Assembly: GCA_013214205.1 (NCBI GenBank)
Contig: JABSPQ010000340.1
Coordinates: 1 to 64,000, forward strand
Direction of reading: 5' to 3'
DNA: 64,000 nucleotides
Source: Flavobacteriales bacterium
Lineage (GTDB): Bacteria; Bacteroidota; Bacteroidia; DT-38
Part shown: positions 10,101 through 18,510 of the stretch, piece after piece
Layout: each line of letters begins with the position of its first letter
Numbering within the stretch: the stretch's first letter is position 1
Made by a program: the position numbers and the translations under genes
Notes under the pieces: model-generated
Told to the model about the DNA's origin: nothing
The model's database searches: none
What the model saw: the letters and a program-made list of their open reading frames with translations, nothing else

Positions 10101-13100
10101 TTGAGTTTATTCAATTTTGGATGATGGACCCTTTTGATGATGAAGATGGAAACCCTGATCACAATGGGGGAGACCTCTATTTTAACTTGGGTAATATCTC
10201 TGAAGATATCCTTAAAGATTCTCGAATTAGTTTTGAGAATGGTTTGCCTGTAGATAAAGATAACCTTGATGGAGTGGACGAGGCATTATGGGGAAGGGTG
10301 CCAAACACGCAAGCAATTGTACATGCGTTTGATGCTGAAGAGTCGTCGAGAGAATTTCAAGATGTTGGATTGGATGGATTGCGTGATATAGATGAGGCGA
10401 CAAAATATCAGGCATACTTGGATAACATTGAGGGTATGTACGGAACTGCTTCTCAGGCATACAAAAATGCGGCTGCAGATCCTTCGGGAGATAACTTCGC
10501 ATATTTTAGAGGTAGTAGTGTCGATTCGAAAGCCAATATTTTAGAACGTTACAAAGATTTTAACGGACATGAAGGAAATTCGAGTATTGAGGAGCCAGAT
10601 GGATATCCAATTATTGGAACACGTACACCTGATACAGAAGACAAAAACTCTGACAATACAATTAGCGAGAACGAAAGTTATTTTCAGTATAGAATAAGCC
10701 TTACTCCTGACGTATTGAACGACCCTGTGTTGCGAAAAGAGAATTACATTACAAGTGTTACCGAAGCATCTTTAACAACCAACGATGGAAGGTCGAGAAA
10801 TGTGACATGGTACCAGTTTAGAATCCCGATTAGAACGCCTGATAAAGTGGTTGGGAATATTCCAGATTTCCGATCAATAAGATTTATTAGAATGTTCTTA
10901 AAAGAGTTTGACGAGGCAGTTATACTGAGGTTTGCTAGATTAGAATTAGTTAGAAGTGAGTGGAGAAAATATGGAGAGGCCATTGAAGAGTCGGGTGTTT
11001 ATGTGCCAGACGAATCGCCCTCAACATCATTCGACGTTGCAGCAGTTAACATTGAAGAGCACGCACAGAAAAGCCCAGTGAATTATGTGTTGCCTCCAGG
11101 TTTGTTGCGAGAGGTAGACAACACCACTTCTCAGTTGAGAGAATTGAACGAACAGTCGCTTGCATTATCTGTTTGCGGTTTGGAAGATGGAACATCAAAA
11201 GCAGTTTACAAAAACGTAACGTTTGATGTGCGCTCTTATAAGAAAATAATAATGGATGTGCATTGCGAGGCAAGTGTGGAAGAGCTTTTAAAAGATAAAG
11301 ACCTTAATTTATTTATCCGTTTTGGAACAGATTTTTATGATAATTATTACGAATATGAACTGCCATTGTATGTTACCGAACCAAGGGTATACATAAATAA
11401 AGATAAAGACGACCAGGTTTTGGTTTGGATGGAAGAGAATAAAATTGAACTAGAATTTAGAGAATTACAAACGGCAAAATCTCAAAGAAATTCAAATCCT
11501 GATATCCCTGTTAATACCGTATGGACCAGTCCTGATAACAGTAGAATTAAAATAAAAGGAAATCCGACCTTAAATAATATGAAGATTATTATGATTGGTG
11601 TTCGGAACCCGAAAGATGATGGACTTACCAAATGTGGTGAGATTTGGGTGAACGAATTACGATTGTCGGATTTTGATGAAAAAGGCGGTTGGGCTTCTAT
11701 AGGGAGGGCTTCGCTTAAATTAGCAGATCTTGCAACAGTTAACTTATCGGGTAACATTACCACTTTCGGATTTGGAAGTATCGAGAAAAAAGTAAGCGAG
11801 CGAAGTAGAGAGAACATTAAAGGCTACGATTTGTCGTCGAGTGTTGAGTTGGGTAAACTTTTCCCGGAAGACATGAAAATAAGAGTGCCACTTTATATGA
11901 ACTATTCTGAAAGCTTTACCAACCCGCAGTACGACCCGCTAAGCCCTGATATTCTTACCAAAGATGTGAAGGATGCTACACCGGTTGGAGATTGGGACGA
12001 ATACAAAAAAGCGATTAGAACATATACCATGCGGAAAAGCATGAACCTTACCAACGTAAAGAAAAATAGGCAGCCAGGAAAAGGAAAGGCGCACATCTAT
12101 GACATAGAGAACTTTTCAGCGACCTATGCTTTTAATGAAAACTTAATGACGAACATCAATACTGTTGAGGATAGAAGGAAAACATACAGAGGCGGACTTA
12201 ACTATAATTACAGTACTACACCGAAAAACATAAAGCCATTTGGGAAGTCGAAGTCGAAATTGATGAAGAATAAATACATGAAAATTATCAAAGACATCAA
12301 CTTTAATTATGTGCCTTCTCGGATTTCTGTACGAGCCAATTTGGATAGGTTATACGGTGTTACACAGTATAGAAATACAACAGGAAGCTCTGCAGCAGAA
12401 ATAGTAGACACGTCTAATTATCTACAGAAAAACTTCAATAAAAACTTTACATTCAATCGTGTTTATGATGTAAAATATGATTTATCCAAAGGAATTAAAT
12501 TCACATACTCTGGTACCAATGCAGCAAGGGTAATGGAATCTCCAGGAGAAGTAACCAGCGAGGTTAGAAAAGAAGCATGGAACAGTGTTGCAAATTTAGG
12601 AAAGAATTCAAAATACCATCAAACAACAAAGCTCGATTGGAAATTGCCAATTAATAAAATTCCAATTTTTAATTGGGTTACCATGAGTGTACGGTACACT
12701 GCAAATTACGATTGGACAAGAGCTCCATTTGATGATTTTTCGTTCGATAAACTGGGTAATACAATCGAGAATTCGAATACCAAGCAAATAACAAATCAGT
12801 TTAACCTAACCAATCTTTATAACAAGGTTCCGTATCTCAAAAAAATTAACCAGAAGGCAAGGAAAGCAGAATCTGAAAAGAAAAAAACAGCAAGGAAAAA
12901 GGCTGCTGCGGAAAAAGCAGCTGACGAAGATGACGGTGAGGAGAAAACAGTAGAGGAAATAAAGAAAGAGGAAGAGGAAAAGAAGAAACAAAAAGAGAAG
13001 GAGAAAGAACTGTCGCTTAATCCGATTGAACGAGCATTAAAAATTGTGATGGGTATTAAAAGCGTTTCGCTCAATTATTCTAGCGGACAAGGAGAATTAT

Positions 13101-14389
13101 TACCGGGCTACACGCAAACCTCAACTTTAATTGGTACCGATTTAGGATCTAAAGCACCTGGTTTAAAGTATATTTTTGCGTTGCAAGATCCTGAACATTT
13201 TTCCAATTATGCGGAAAGTCAAGGTTGGCTGATTTCTGATACCCTCTTTAATCAAATCCACAAAATCACATCTACCGAAAACATAAGTGGTAGAATTACT
13301 GTAGAGCCTATTAAAGGATTTAACCTGCAAATTTCTGCCGATAGAAAGTTCTCTCGAAACGTGGAAGAGATTTTTAAACCGATTATAGCAGATTCGACAT
13401 TTGACCACACTTCAAGGATAGAGACAGGGAACTTTAGTATGTCGTACAATTTTTGGAGAACAGCGTTTTCGGGTGGTGGAAAAACTGCATCAGACCCTAC
13501 TTTTGATCGATTTAAAAAATTAAGGCAATCTTATTCGACTGATTATGGTCAAGAAAATAGTAAAAATTCAGAGCTTTTAGACTCTAACCAATTTTATTCA
13601 GGGTATGGGCAAACTTCTCAAGAGGTGTTAATACCAGCATTTATAGAGGCTTATTCTGGTAAAAAAGTAAGAATGTTGGATCTTCCATTTCCAAATATGC
13701 CGCATCCAAATTGGAAAATAACATACAAAGGATTAGCCAAGATAAAAGCATTGAAAAAGCATTTCAAAACAATTAATATTAGCCATTCCTATAAGTCTAC
13801 GATGAACTATAGCTACAAAACAAACCTATTGTATGAGGATAATGACGAAGATGGTTTCGCTGACCTAACAGATGTTAATGAGAACTATTTATCGGTATAT
13901 GAGATAGCGAGTATAACTGCCTCCGAAAAATTTAGTCCGTTAATTAGTGTTGATATGGTTTGGAGAAACAGTATTAAAACTAAAGTAGGTTTTAACAAAG
14001 GGAGAAACCTTACCATGAGTTTTTCTAACAATCAAATGACTGAAATATTGGATTACGATATCTCGGTAGGTTCTGGCTACAGATTAAAAGACATGGCCAT
14101 TAGCATTAAATCTGGTGGGAGTAAAAAATCATTTAAAAGTGACTTGGACTTAAGGGCAGATGTATCGTTTAAATTCAATAAGTCGATCATAAGAGATTTA
14201 GAGGCAAATACAAACATTGTTACTCGTGGTCAACGACAACTGACAATTAAAGTAACTGCTGATTACGTTTTAACTAAAAATTTGAATATTCAATTGTTTT
14301 TTGATAGAACAATGACAAACCCTTTCCTTGCACCACCATATAGAAACGCATATTCTAAAGGTGGGGTAAGTTTACGGTTCACATTATAG
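7172..14389 (+). CDS. sprA: T9SS outer-membrane translocon SprA (cell surface protein SprA)
   Basis: SprA is the giant 36-strand outer-membrane barrel through which type IX secretion substrates leave the cell; it is needed for gliding and for secretion of CTD-bearing proteins. Length 2405 aa is normal for the family. It starts with GTG and a signal peptide (KVVVVLLCIFASKVDSASAQ). Family landmarks include FNFNVNRNDDPILTTKQRK near residue 165, GHSGALGKEGTSYIDDFEGSQ near 800 and a C-terminal strand ending GGVSLRFTL. A Lys/Glu/Ala-rich low-complexity stretch (about residues 1894-1948, nt 12850-13015) interrupts the barrel region and is probably a loop. It lies between ruvA and gcvH. Two T9SS-type C-terminal domains elsewhere in the window (39.8 and 48 kb) are plausible cargo or relics. 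Confidence 0.96.
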   Translation: MKIRVKYLFKVVVVLLCIFASKVDSASAQTDPDSGKIVLPFPIEDPLNGDSRKEGNKNLLFKNPPNTESEIKYDPKTGKYVFKAKEGSITNRPASEMTLEEFLKYQDEKSNQAYFEEAIKAESLNSDAGFRPKLNVGGEVFDRIFGGNSVDIKPQGSAELIFNFNVNRNDDPILTTKQRKVATFQFDEKIQLNVIGKIGDKLQLNTNYNTEANFDFENQMKLEYTGYEDDIIKRLEVGNVSLPLSSTLITGSQTLFGIKSELQFGRLTITTVLSQEKGEKSVIEVSGGAQINDFEIKADNYEANKHYFLSQYFRDNYDTAMSAIPVITSAINITKVEVWLTNSRGETQNIRNIVAFQDLAEARPYSSNVNSNGLTITYPRNDVNSLDPLVFAGNYPAVRDINTVNSEMISAGLLLASDYEKLGNARKLKESEYDIHPTLGYISLKQALYPDQVLAVAYQYSQGNTIHTVGEFSSGGNKGPDGPSTLILKLLKSTVINTKLPMWNLQMKNVYSIGSYGINAEGFKLQVVYNNRETGVDINYIPEGAIKNKLLIDVMELDNLNVQNDRQSDGVFDFLDGITIDKSTGRIFFPVIEPFGQQIRDKMNDDKLADDYAFDSLYTTTQGDARVKFPDKNRFKIMGSYKSVSNSDISLNTINVPRESVTVTAGGAKLTEGVDYTVSYEVGRLTIINDKYLNSSVPIKISLESNSLFGIQSKRLMGTNLNYIVSDNFNVGGTILNLSEKPLTPKINIGDEPMSNTIWGMNVDYNKELPLLTKWVDMLPLIETKTASKFTFTGEFAHIIPGHSGALGKEGTSYIDDFEGSQSEINLKPSFAWVLASTPQGQTDLFPEAATNTIDYGKNRAKLAWYTIDPLFHNTNSSTPDNVKKDAEMQSNHYMRAVLETEVFPNKDPLAFTQLNIPVMDLAFYPDERGPYNYDDVADPSLNIAGIKANGELESPADRWGGIMRQISTNDFEAANVEFIQFWMMDPFDDEDGNPDHNGGDLYFNLGNISEDILKDSRISFENGLPVDKDNLDGVDEALWGRVPNTQAIVHAFDAEESSREFQDVGLDGLRDIDEATKYQAYLDNIEGMYGTASQAYKNAAADPSGDNFAYFRGSSVDSKANILERYKDFNGHEGNSSIEEPDGYPIIGTRTPDTEDKNSDNTISENESYFQYRISLTPDVLNDPVLRKENYITSVTEASLTTNDGRSRNVTWYQFRIPIRTPDKVVGNIPDFRSIRFIRMFLKEFDEAVILRFARLELVRSEWRKYGEAIEESGVYVPDESPSTSFDVAAVNIEEHAQKSPVNYVLPPGLLREVDNTTSQLRELNEQSLALSVCGLEDGTSKAVYKNVTFDVRSYKKIIMDVHCEASVEELLKDKDLNLFIRFGTDFYDNYYEYELPLYVTEPRVYINKDKDDQVLVWMEENKIELEFRELQTAKSQRNSNPDIPVNTVWTSPDNSRIKIKGNPTLNNMKIIMIGVRNPKDDGLTKCGEIWVNELRLSDFDEKGGWASIGRASLKLADLATVNLSGNITTFGFGSIEKKVSERSRENIKGYDLSSSVELGKLFPEDMKIRVPLYMNYSESFTNPQYDPLSPDILTKDVKDATPVGDWDEYKKAIRTYTMRKSMNLTNVKKNRQPGKGKAHIYDIENFSATYAFNENLMTNINTVEDRRKTYRGGLNYNYSTTPKNIKPFGKSKSKLMKNKYMKIIKDINFNYVPSRISVRANLDRLYGVTQYRNTTGSSAAEIVDTSNYLQKNFNKNFTFNRVYDVKYDLSKGIKFTYSGTNAARVMESPGEVTSEVRKEAWNSVANLGKNSKYHQTTKLDWKLPINKIPIFNWVTMSVRYTANYDWTRAPFDDFSFDKLGNTIENSNTKQITNQFNLTNLYNKVPYLKKINQKARKAESEKKKTARKKAAAEKAADEDDGEEKTVEEIKKEEEEKKKQKEKEKELSLNPIERALKIVMGIKSVSLNYSSGQGELLPGYTQTSTLIGTDLGSKAPGLKYIFALQDPEHFSNYAESQGWLISDTLFNQIHKITSTENISGRITVEPIKGFNLQISADRKFSRNVEEIFKPIIADSTFDHTSRIETGNFSMSYNFWRTAFSGGGKTASDPTFDRFKKLRQSYSTDYGQENSKNSELLDSNQFYSGYGQTSQEVLIPAFIEAYSGKKVRMLDLPFPNMPHPNWKITYKGLAKIKALKKHFKTINISHSYKSTMNYSYKTNLLYEDNDEDGFADLTDVNENYLSVYEIASITASEKFSPLISVDMVWRNSIKTKVGFNKGRNLTMSFSNNQMTEILDYDISVGSGYRLKDMAISIKSGGSKKSFKSDLDLRADVSFKFNKSIIRDLEANTNIVTRGQRQLTIKVTADYVLTKNLNIQLFFDRTMTNPFLAPPYRNAYSKGGVSLRFTL

Positions 14390-14408
14390 TAATGTCGGAC
14401 AATAACCA

Positions 14409-14416
14409 TATTTTTG
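14409..14416 (+). promoter_or_regulatory. Candidate -7 element for gcvH
   Basis: TATTTTTG matches the Bacteroidota -7 consensus TANNTTTG, 16 bp before the chosen gcvH start. No TTG/TTTG -33 element is seen at the right distance, and the motif can arise by chance in AT-rich DNA. Confidence 0.3.
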
Positions 14417-14431
14417 AAAAAATTGAATCGC

Positions 14432-14806
14432 ATGGAAACACCAGATAATTTAAAGTATAGTAAAGATCACGAGTGGGTGAAAGTAGAAGGTGATACCGCC
14501 ATTATTGGGATTACTGCCTATGCTCAGGGAGAGTTAGGAGATATTGTATTTGTGGATGTAGACACCGTTGGAGACGACTTGACCGAAGGTGATGTGTTTG
14601 GTACCATTGAAGCAGTTAAAACCGTATCTGATCTGTTTATGCCAATTGATGGTGAAATATTAGAGATAAACGAGGGTATAGATGCAAATCCAGAGATTAT
14701 TAATACCGATCCTTATGGAAAAGGGTGGATTGTTAAGATTTCTATAGCCGATTCTTCTCAATTAGAGGCATTATTAACTGCAGGCCAGTACAAGGACTTA
14801 ACATAG
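14432..14806 (+). CDS. gcvH: Glycine cleavage system H protein
   Basis: GcvH carries the lipoyl arm that shuttles the aminomethyl group between the P, T and L proteins of glycine cleavage. The 124-aa product has the typical start [17 protein letters not shown] and the lipoylation site in [19 protein letters not shown] 18 bp upstream (14414) extends the frame, but it lies in a likely -7 promoter element and family members begin close to the ATG at 14432, so I prefer the latter. gcvP and gcvT are not in the window. Confidence 0.95.
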   Translation: METPDNLKYSKDHEWVKVEGDTAIIGITAYAQGELGDIVFVDVDTVGDDLTEGDVFGTIEAVKTVSDLFMPIDGEILEINEGIDANPEIINTDPYGKGWIVKISIADSSQLEALLTAGQYKDLT

Positions 14807-14898
14807 TGTTATTGAGCTAATTAGAATTGTCAATTAAGAAAGGCGAAAGAATTAAATAATTGTTCTTAAATTAGCATTGCAAAAGAGAGAAAATTCAG

Positions 14899-15555
14899 AT
14901 GGAATTAAAGAAAAACCCAGAAGCAAATTTAGAATTACTTAGAAGGTCGTACCTCCTAATAGGTGGGGTTATTTCGTTAGGTCTAGTTTTTATCTTGCTT
15001 GAATGGAGAACTTATGAAGGCGGACCTACAGGATTAGGTACAATAGACGCCGATATGTTTGAAGAGGAAGACATTCCGATTACTCAACCAGAGAAGCCAC
15101 CACCACCACCACCACCAAAGCAACTTGTACTTGTTATTGTTGAGGATGATGAGGAACTTGAAGAAGAACTTGAGATGGAAGATACCGAGTCTGACGAGGA
15201 CATGGAAATCGAAATTATTGAGGAAGAGGTTGTAGAGGAAGAAATCTTTATGGTTGTTGAGAAAATGCCCGAATTTCCAGGCGGAATGGCTGGATTGGGT
15301 AAATATCTTGGGAAAAAGATTAAATATCCTGAATTAGCAAAAGAAGCTGGAATCTCTGGAAAGGTATATGTTACTTTCGTTATTGACAAAAAAGGGAAAG
15401 TAGGTAAAGTTAAAATCCTTAGGGGTATTGGCGGCGGCTGCGACGAAGAAGCACTTAGAGTTGTAAGAGCAATGCCGCCTTGGGCTGCAGGAAAGCAAAG
15501 GGGTAAGGCAGTTAGCGTACAATTTAACTTGCCGATTAATTTCTCTCTTCAATAA
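14899..15555 (+). CDS. TonB-like energy transducer, paralog 1
   Basis: TonB proteins pass proton-motive force from ExbBD to outer-membrane TonB-dependent transporters. Layout of the 218 residues: short cytoplasmic end with LELLRRSY, one membrane span (about 17-35, LIGGVISLGLVFILLEW), a proline run (PPPPPPPK, about 66-75), a very acidic linker (about 80-115, mostly Glu/Asp) and a TonB C-terminal domain (about 120-217: FPGGMAGLGKYLGKKIKYP, GKVYVTFVIDKKGKV, MPPWAAGKQRGKAVSV, ending FNLPINFSL). Two paralogs follow in tandem. The ExbB/ExbD partners are not in the window. Confidence 0.9.
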   Translation: MELKKNPEANLELLRRSYLLIGGVISLGLVFILLEWRTYEGGPTGLGTIDADMFEEEDIPITQPEKPPPPPPPKQLVLVIVEDDEELEEELEMEDTESDEDMEIEIIEEEVVEEEIFMVVEKMPEFPGGMAGLGKYLGKKIKYPELAKEAGISGKVYVTFVIDKKGKVGKVKILRGIGGGCDEEALRVVRAMPPWAAGKQRGKAVSVQFNLPINFSLQ

Positions 15556-15658
15556 ATCACTACATTTTTCATATAGGGCAATATGATTTGTTAGACGTCG
15601 TTTAATAAATCAAACACCTAGCTTATACCCAAAATATCACATTTATAGTCAATAATTT

Positions 15659-15675
15659 AATGAGTCTTACTCATT
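15659..15675. terminator. Hairpin after tonB paralog 1
   Basis: AATGAGT-CTT-ACTCATT is a perfect 7-bp inverted repeat with a 3-nt loop in the 204-bp gap between paralogs 1 and 2, followed on the plus strand by TGGTTTTTG, including a run of five T. It is a plausible weak intrinsic terminator or an operator. Confidence 0.35.
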
Positions 15676-15705
15676 GGTTTTTGAACAATTGATATCACAG
15701 GGATA

Positions 15706-15719
15706 CCCATTTGAATGGG
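15706..15719. promoter_or_regulatory. Hairpin in leader of tonB paralog 2
   Basis: CCCAT-TTGA-ATGGG (5-bp stem, 4-nt loop) ends 41 bp before the paralog 2 start. A stronger hairpin with a related core lies at the matching place before paralog 3, so this may be a shared leader structure copied with the gene, or a terminator. Confidence 0.3.
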
Positions 15720-15759
15720 CAAATACTTAAAGTTTTATTAATCGATAAAATCTTTAATT

Positions 15760-16440
15760 ATGAGAGCAAAAAAATCCCCTAAACATTCTTTAGAAAAAAA
15801 ACGACCAGTCTTCTTTCAAATAGGCTTATTAATATCTTTGTCTTTAACATTTGTTGCATTCGAATGGACAACTGTTGAGATTACAACCAAAGCAATACTT
15901 GGCGAATTAGCCAATATATCTGAAGAGCCGGAGCAAACTCCTATAGTAATCTTGGAGAAAATATTGGTAAAGCAACTTCCCCTCGCTACCGAACAACCTG
16001 TTAATGTAGATCCGTTGCTGGTAGCCGAAATTGTGCCAAATGATACGCCGATGGAAGAAACTTCTGATTTCTCTGATGAAATGCCTGAAATAGACTTTGG
16101 AATTGAAGTTCCGGTTGAGGAGGACGTAATACATATCGTAGTTGAAAGTATGCCTGAATTTCCAGGAGGAATGGCCGGATTGGGTAAGTATCTCGGGATA
16201 AAAATCAAATATCCTGAGATGGCTAAAGAAGCGGGAATCTTAGGAACAGTGTACGTTACTTTTGTTGTAGATAAAAAGGGCAGAATTAGCGATGTAAAGC
16301 TCTTGAGAGGAATAGGTGGCGGTTGCGACGAAGAGGCTATACGGGTTATTAAGTCAATGCCCAGATGGAAAGCTGGAAAGCAAAGAGGGAAGGCGGTTCA
16401 GGTGCAGTTCAATTTACCTGTAAGGTTTGATCTTTATTAA
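15760..16440 (+). CDS. TonB-like energy transducer, paralog 2
   Basis: The 226-residue product repeats the architecture of the gene before it: basic N-terminus (KKSPKHSLEKKR), one membrane span (about 18-36, VFFQIGLLISLSLTFVAFEW), an acidic linker (about 85-125) and a TonB C-terminal domain (about 128-226) nearly identical to paralog 1 (FPGGMAGLGKYLGIKIKYPE, IGGGCDEEA, MPRWKAGKQRGKAVQVQFNLP). The proline run of paralog 1 is absent here. Its N-terminus is closest to the broken paralog 3, suggesting two successive tandem duplications. Probably anchored in the inner membrane with its C-terminus in the periplasm. Confidence 0.88.
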   Translation: MRAKKSPKHSLEKKRPVFFQIGLLISLSLTFVAFEWTTVEITTKAILGELANISEEPEQTPIVILEKILVKQLPLATEQPVNVDPLLVAEIVPNDTPMEETSDFSDEMPEIDFGIEVPVEEDVIHIVVESMPEFPGGMAGLGKYLGIKIKYPEMAKEAGILGTVYVTFVVDKKGRISDVKLLRGIGGGCDEEAIRVIKSMPRWKAGKQRGKAVQVQFNLPVRFDLY

Positions 16441-16467
16441 GATTCAATCTATTTGAATTAGTTCATT

Positions 16468-16494
16468 AGAGATGCCCAATTTCTGGGCATCTCT
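16468..16494. terminator. Strong 11-bp hairpin between tonB paralogs 2 and 3
   Basis: AGAGATGCCCA (16468-16478) pairs perfectly with TGGGCATCTCT (16484-16494) around a 5-nt loop, 28 bp after the paralog 2 stop and 30 bp before the paralog 3 start. No T-run follows, so it may be a rho-independent terminator of a non-classic kind, an RNA-stabilising 3' hairpin or a leader element. It is the strongest hairpin in this region. Confidence 0.5.
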
Positions 16495-16524
16495 CCTCAA
16501 TCACATAACTTTTAAAAATTATCT

Positions 16525-17198
16525 ATGAGAGTGAAAAAATTGCCCCAACTTTCTTTGGAAGGTAGAAGGCCTGTGTTCTTTCAAATAAGCCTCCTTATTT
16601 CTTTGTCGCTGACGTTTGTTGCATTCGAATGGACGACCGTTGAAGTAATCAATACCCCTTTTAATGTTCAAGAAAATTTAATGATGAACCCGATCCAACT
16701 ATTGTGTATGTGCTTAAAGATAAAGTGCCTGAAAAAAAGCTTGAATCCAATAAAAAACTAACCCTCGAAAGCTTGGTGGCGGCGATGGATGTTGTGGATG
16801 ATAACAGTAATGTTGTAGAAGAGTTTGACACAGATGTGTTCGACGATATTGTTTTTGAAGACGAAGCGGCTGATACAACAGAAGCGGACATTCCGATTGT
16901 GCAAGTTAAGCCATGTTTTATTGGCTGTCAGGTTTATCGAACAGAAGCTAAGCGAGAAGAATGCACAGAAAGGAAAATCACGAAATTCGTTCAACGGTAT
17001 TTCGATAACCGTAATGTAACCCGTGTTTCAGGAAAAGCAAAGTTAGAACTAGTAATTAGCCCTAAAGGTCACCTTACAAGTGTTAAGGTTATCAACGAAT
17101 CCAATTACTTATTGGGCGATGAACTTGTTCGCTTGGTAAGATTAATGCCCATATGGAATCTGGGCAGAGTAGGAGGCCACGAAGCAACCGTAAAGTAA
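16525..17198 (+). pseudogene. TonB-like energy transducer, paralog 3, interrupted by a -1 frameshift and truncated
   Basis: The first frame (16525 to a TAA at 16759) gives the same N-terminus and membrane span as paralog 2 (RRPVFFQISLLISLSLTFVA). At about 16680 homology moves to the -1 frame, which reads NDEPDPTIVYVLKDKVPEKK... on to 17198 and contains an acidic linker and a TonB-like C-terminal domain (GKAKLELVISPKGHLTSVKV, MPIWNLGR). The junction is A AAT TTA (16674-16680), a canonical -1 slippery heptamer in correct phase. Against a programmed shift, the domain stops at HEATVK, lacking the final strand (QFNLPINF) of its paralogs. A decayed third copy or a one-base sequence error is more likely; recoding is possible. 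Confidence 0.75.
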
Positions 17199-17220
17199 GA
17201 GTTGTGAGCTACACTGTATA

Positions 17221-18501
17221 TTAGATAATCATTCCAGCTCCAACAGTATTGTTGGTTCCTTCATCAATTATAATAATACTTCCAGTATTTCTGTTCCTTC
17301 TGTATTTGTCGATAAAAAGAGGATGAGTAGTTCTGATCGAAATTCGTGCAATGTCGTTCTTCCCAACTGCTTTATCGTCTTCCATACGATGAAGTGTATT
17401 TACATCTACCTTATATTTAATGGCAACAATCTTACATCTCGCTTCTTTAGAAGTGTGTTTGATTGCATATAGGCCATTAAGAACAAGCGGCTTGTCGTTT
17501 AACCAACATACCATTATCTCTATATCCTGAGTTGCTTCTGGTTGGTTGTCGTCACGAACTATCATATCGCCTCTGCTAACATCAACATCGTCTTCTAACG
17601 TAATTGTTACAGACATTGGAGGGTATGCTTTTTCTAGTTTTTTGTCATACAATTCAATAGTCTTAATTGTAGACGTTAACCCAGAAGGCAATATAGTTAC
17701 CTTGTCGCCAGGTTTAAAAATACCACCTGCAACACGTCCACCATATCCTCTAAAATCATGGAACTTATCAGACATTGGTCTAATAACGTTTTGTACAGGG
17801 AATCTGCAATCCACATAATTTCTATCGCTAGCAATGTGAACATTTTCTAATTGGTACATCAAAGTAGGGCCGTCAAACCAGTCCATATTCTCAGACCGTT
17901 TTACAACATTATCACCTTTTAATGCACTAATAGGAATAAAACGAACATCTGTTACTTCTAACTTAGAAGAGAAGTTTTTGAAATCGGTTTTCACCTTGTC
18001 ATATACCTCTTGGCTGTAATCAACCAAATCCATTTTGTTGATACAAATTATGACGTGAGGAATCTTAAGTAACGAAGCAATAAATGCATGTCTACAAGTT
18101 TGCTCAACTACACCATGTCTAGCATCAACTAAAATAATAGCTAAATTGGCAGTAGATGCTCCAGTAACCATGTTTCTAGTATACTGAATATGGCCAGGAG
18201 TATCAGCAATAATAAATTTCCTTTTAGGAGTTGCAAAATACCTGTAAGCAACGTCTATTGTAATACCTTGCTCAATTTCGTCTTTAAGACCATCAGTTAA
18301 TAAAGCCAGGTTAATGTGTTCTTCACCCTTAGCCTCACTCGACTTCTTGATAGCTTCATACTGATCTTCGAAAATAGATTTACTATCGTAAAGTAACCTA
18401 CCTATTAAAGTGCTTTTTCCATCATCAACACTTCCTGCTGTAGTAAACCTCAGCAGTTCCATATTCATGTACTTCTCGTTGTCAAATTCTTCCTTTTCCA
18501 T
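17221..18501 (-). CDS. cysN: Sulfate adenylyltransferase subunit 1, GTPase (CysN)
   Basis: CysN is the GTP-hydrolysing subunit that drives ATP sulfurylase (CysD), converting sulfate and ATP to adenosine 5'-phosphosulfate (APS). The 426-residue protein has EF-Tu-like GTPase motifs: GSVDDGKST (17-25), DTPGH (about 97-101) and NKMD (about 154-157), followed by two beta-barrel domains. It is last of the minus-strand unit cysC-cysD-cysN, 9 bp after cysD, and converges on the broken tonB copy with only 22 bp between. Confidence 0.96.
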   Translation of the reverse strand: MEKEEFDNEKYMNMELLRFTTAGSVDDGKSTLIGRLLYDSKSIFEDQYEAIKKSSEAKGEEHINLALLTDGLKDEIEQGITIDVAYRYFATPKRKFIIADTPGHIQYTRNMVTGASTANLAIILVDARHGVVEQTCRHAFIASLLKIPHVIICINKMDLVDYSQEVYDKVKTDFKNFSSKLEVTDVRFIPISALKGDNVVKRSENMDWFDGPTLMYQLENVHIASDRNYVDCRFPVQNVIRPMSDKFHDFRGYGGRVAGGIFKPGDKVTILPSGLTSTIKTIELYDKKLEKAYPPMSVTITLEDDVDVSRGDMIVRDDNQPEATQDIEIMVCWLNDKPLVLNGLYAIKHTSKEARCKIVAIKYKVDVNTLHRMEDDKAVGKNDIARISIRTTHPLFIDKYRRNRNTGSIIIIDEGTNNTVGAGMII

Positions 18502-18510
18502 CTTATTCTC

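Noticed and set aside
10227-10502. 91-residue antisense frame inside sprA
   Set aside because: Shadow of the sprA coding frame; no homology-like features.
12806-13074. Antisense frames rich in Phe/Ser/Leu opposite sprA
   Set aside because: They mirror the Lys/Glu-rich stretch of SprA and look hydrophobic for that reason alone.
14414-14431. TTG start extending gcvH by six codons
   Set aside because: It lies in the candidate -7 promoter element and family members start near the ATG at 14432.
15084-15389. Antisense 101-residue frame rich in Ser and Gly opposite tonB paralog 1
   Set aside because: Its composition is only the reverse of the Glu/Asp and Pro codons of the TonB linker; no start signal or family resemblance.
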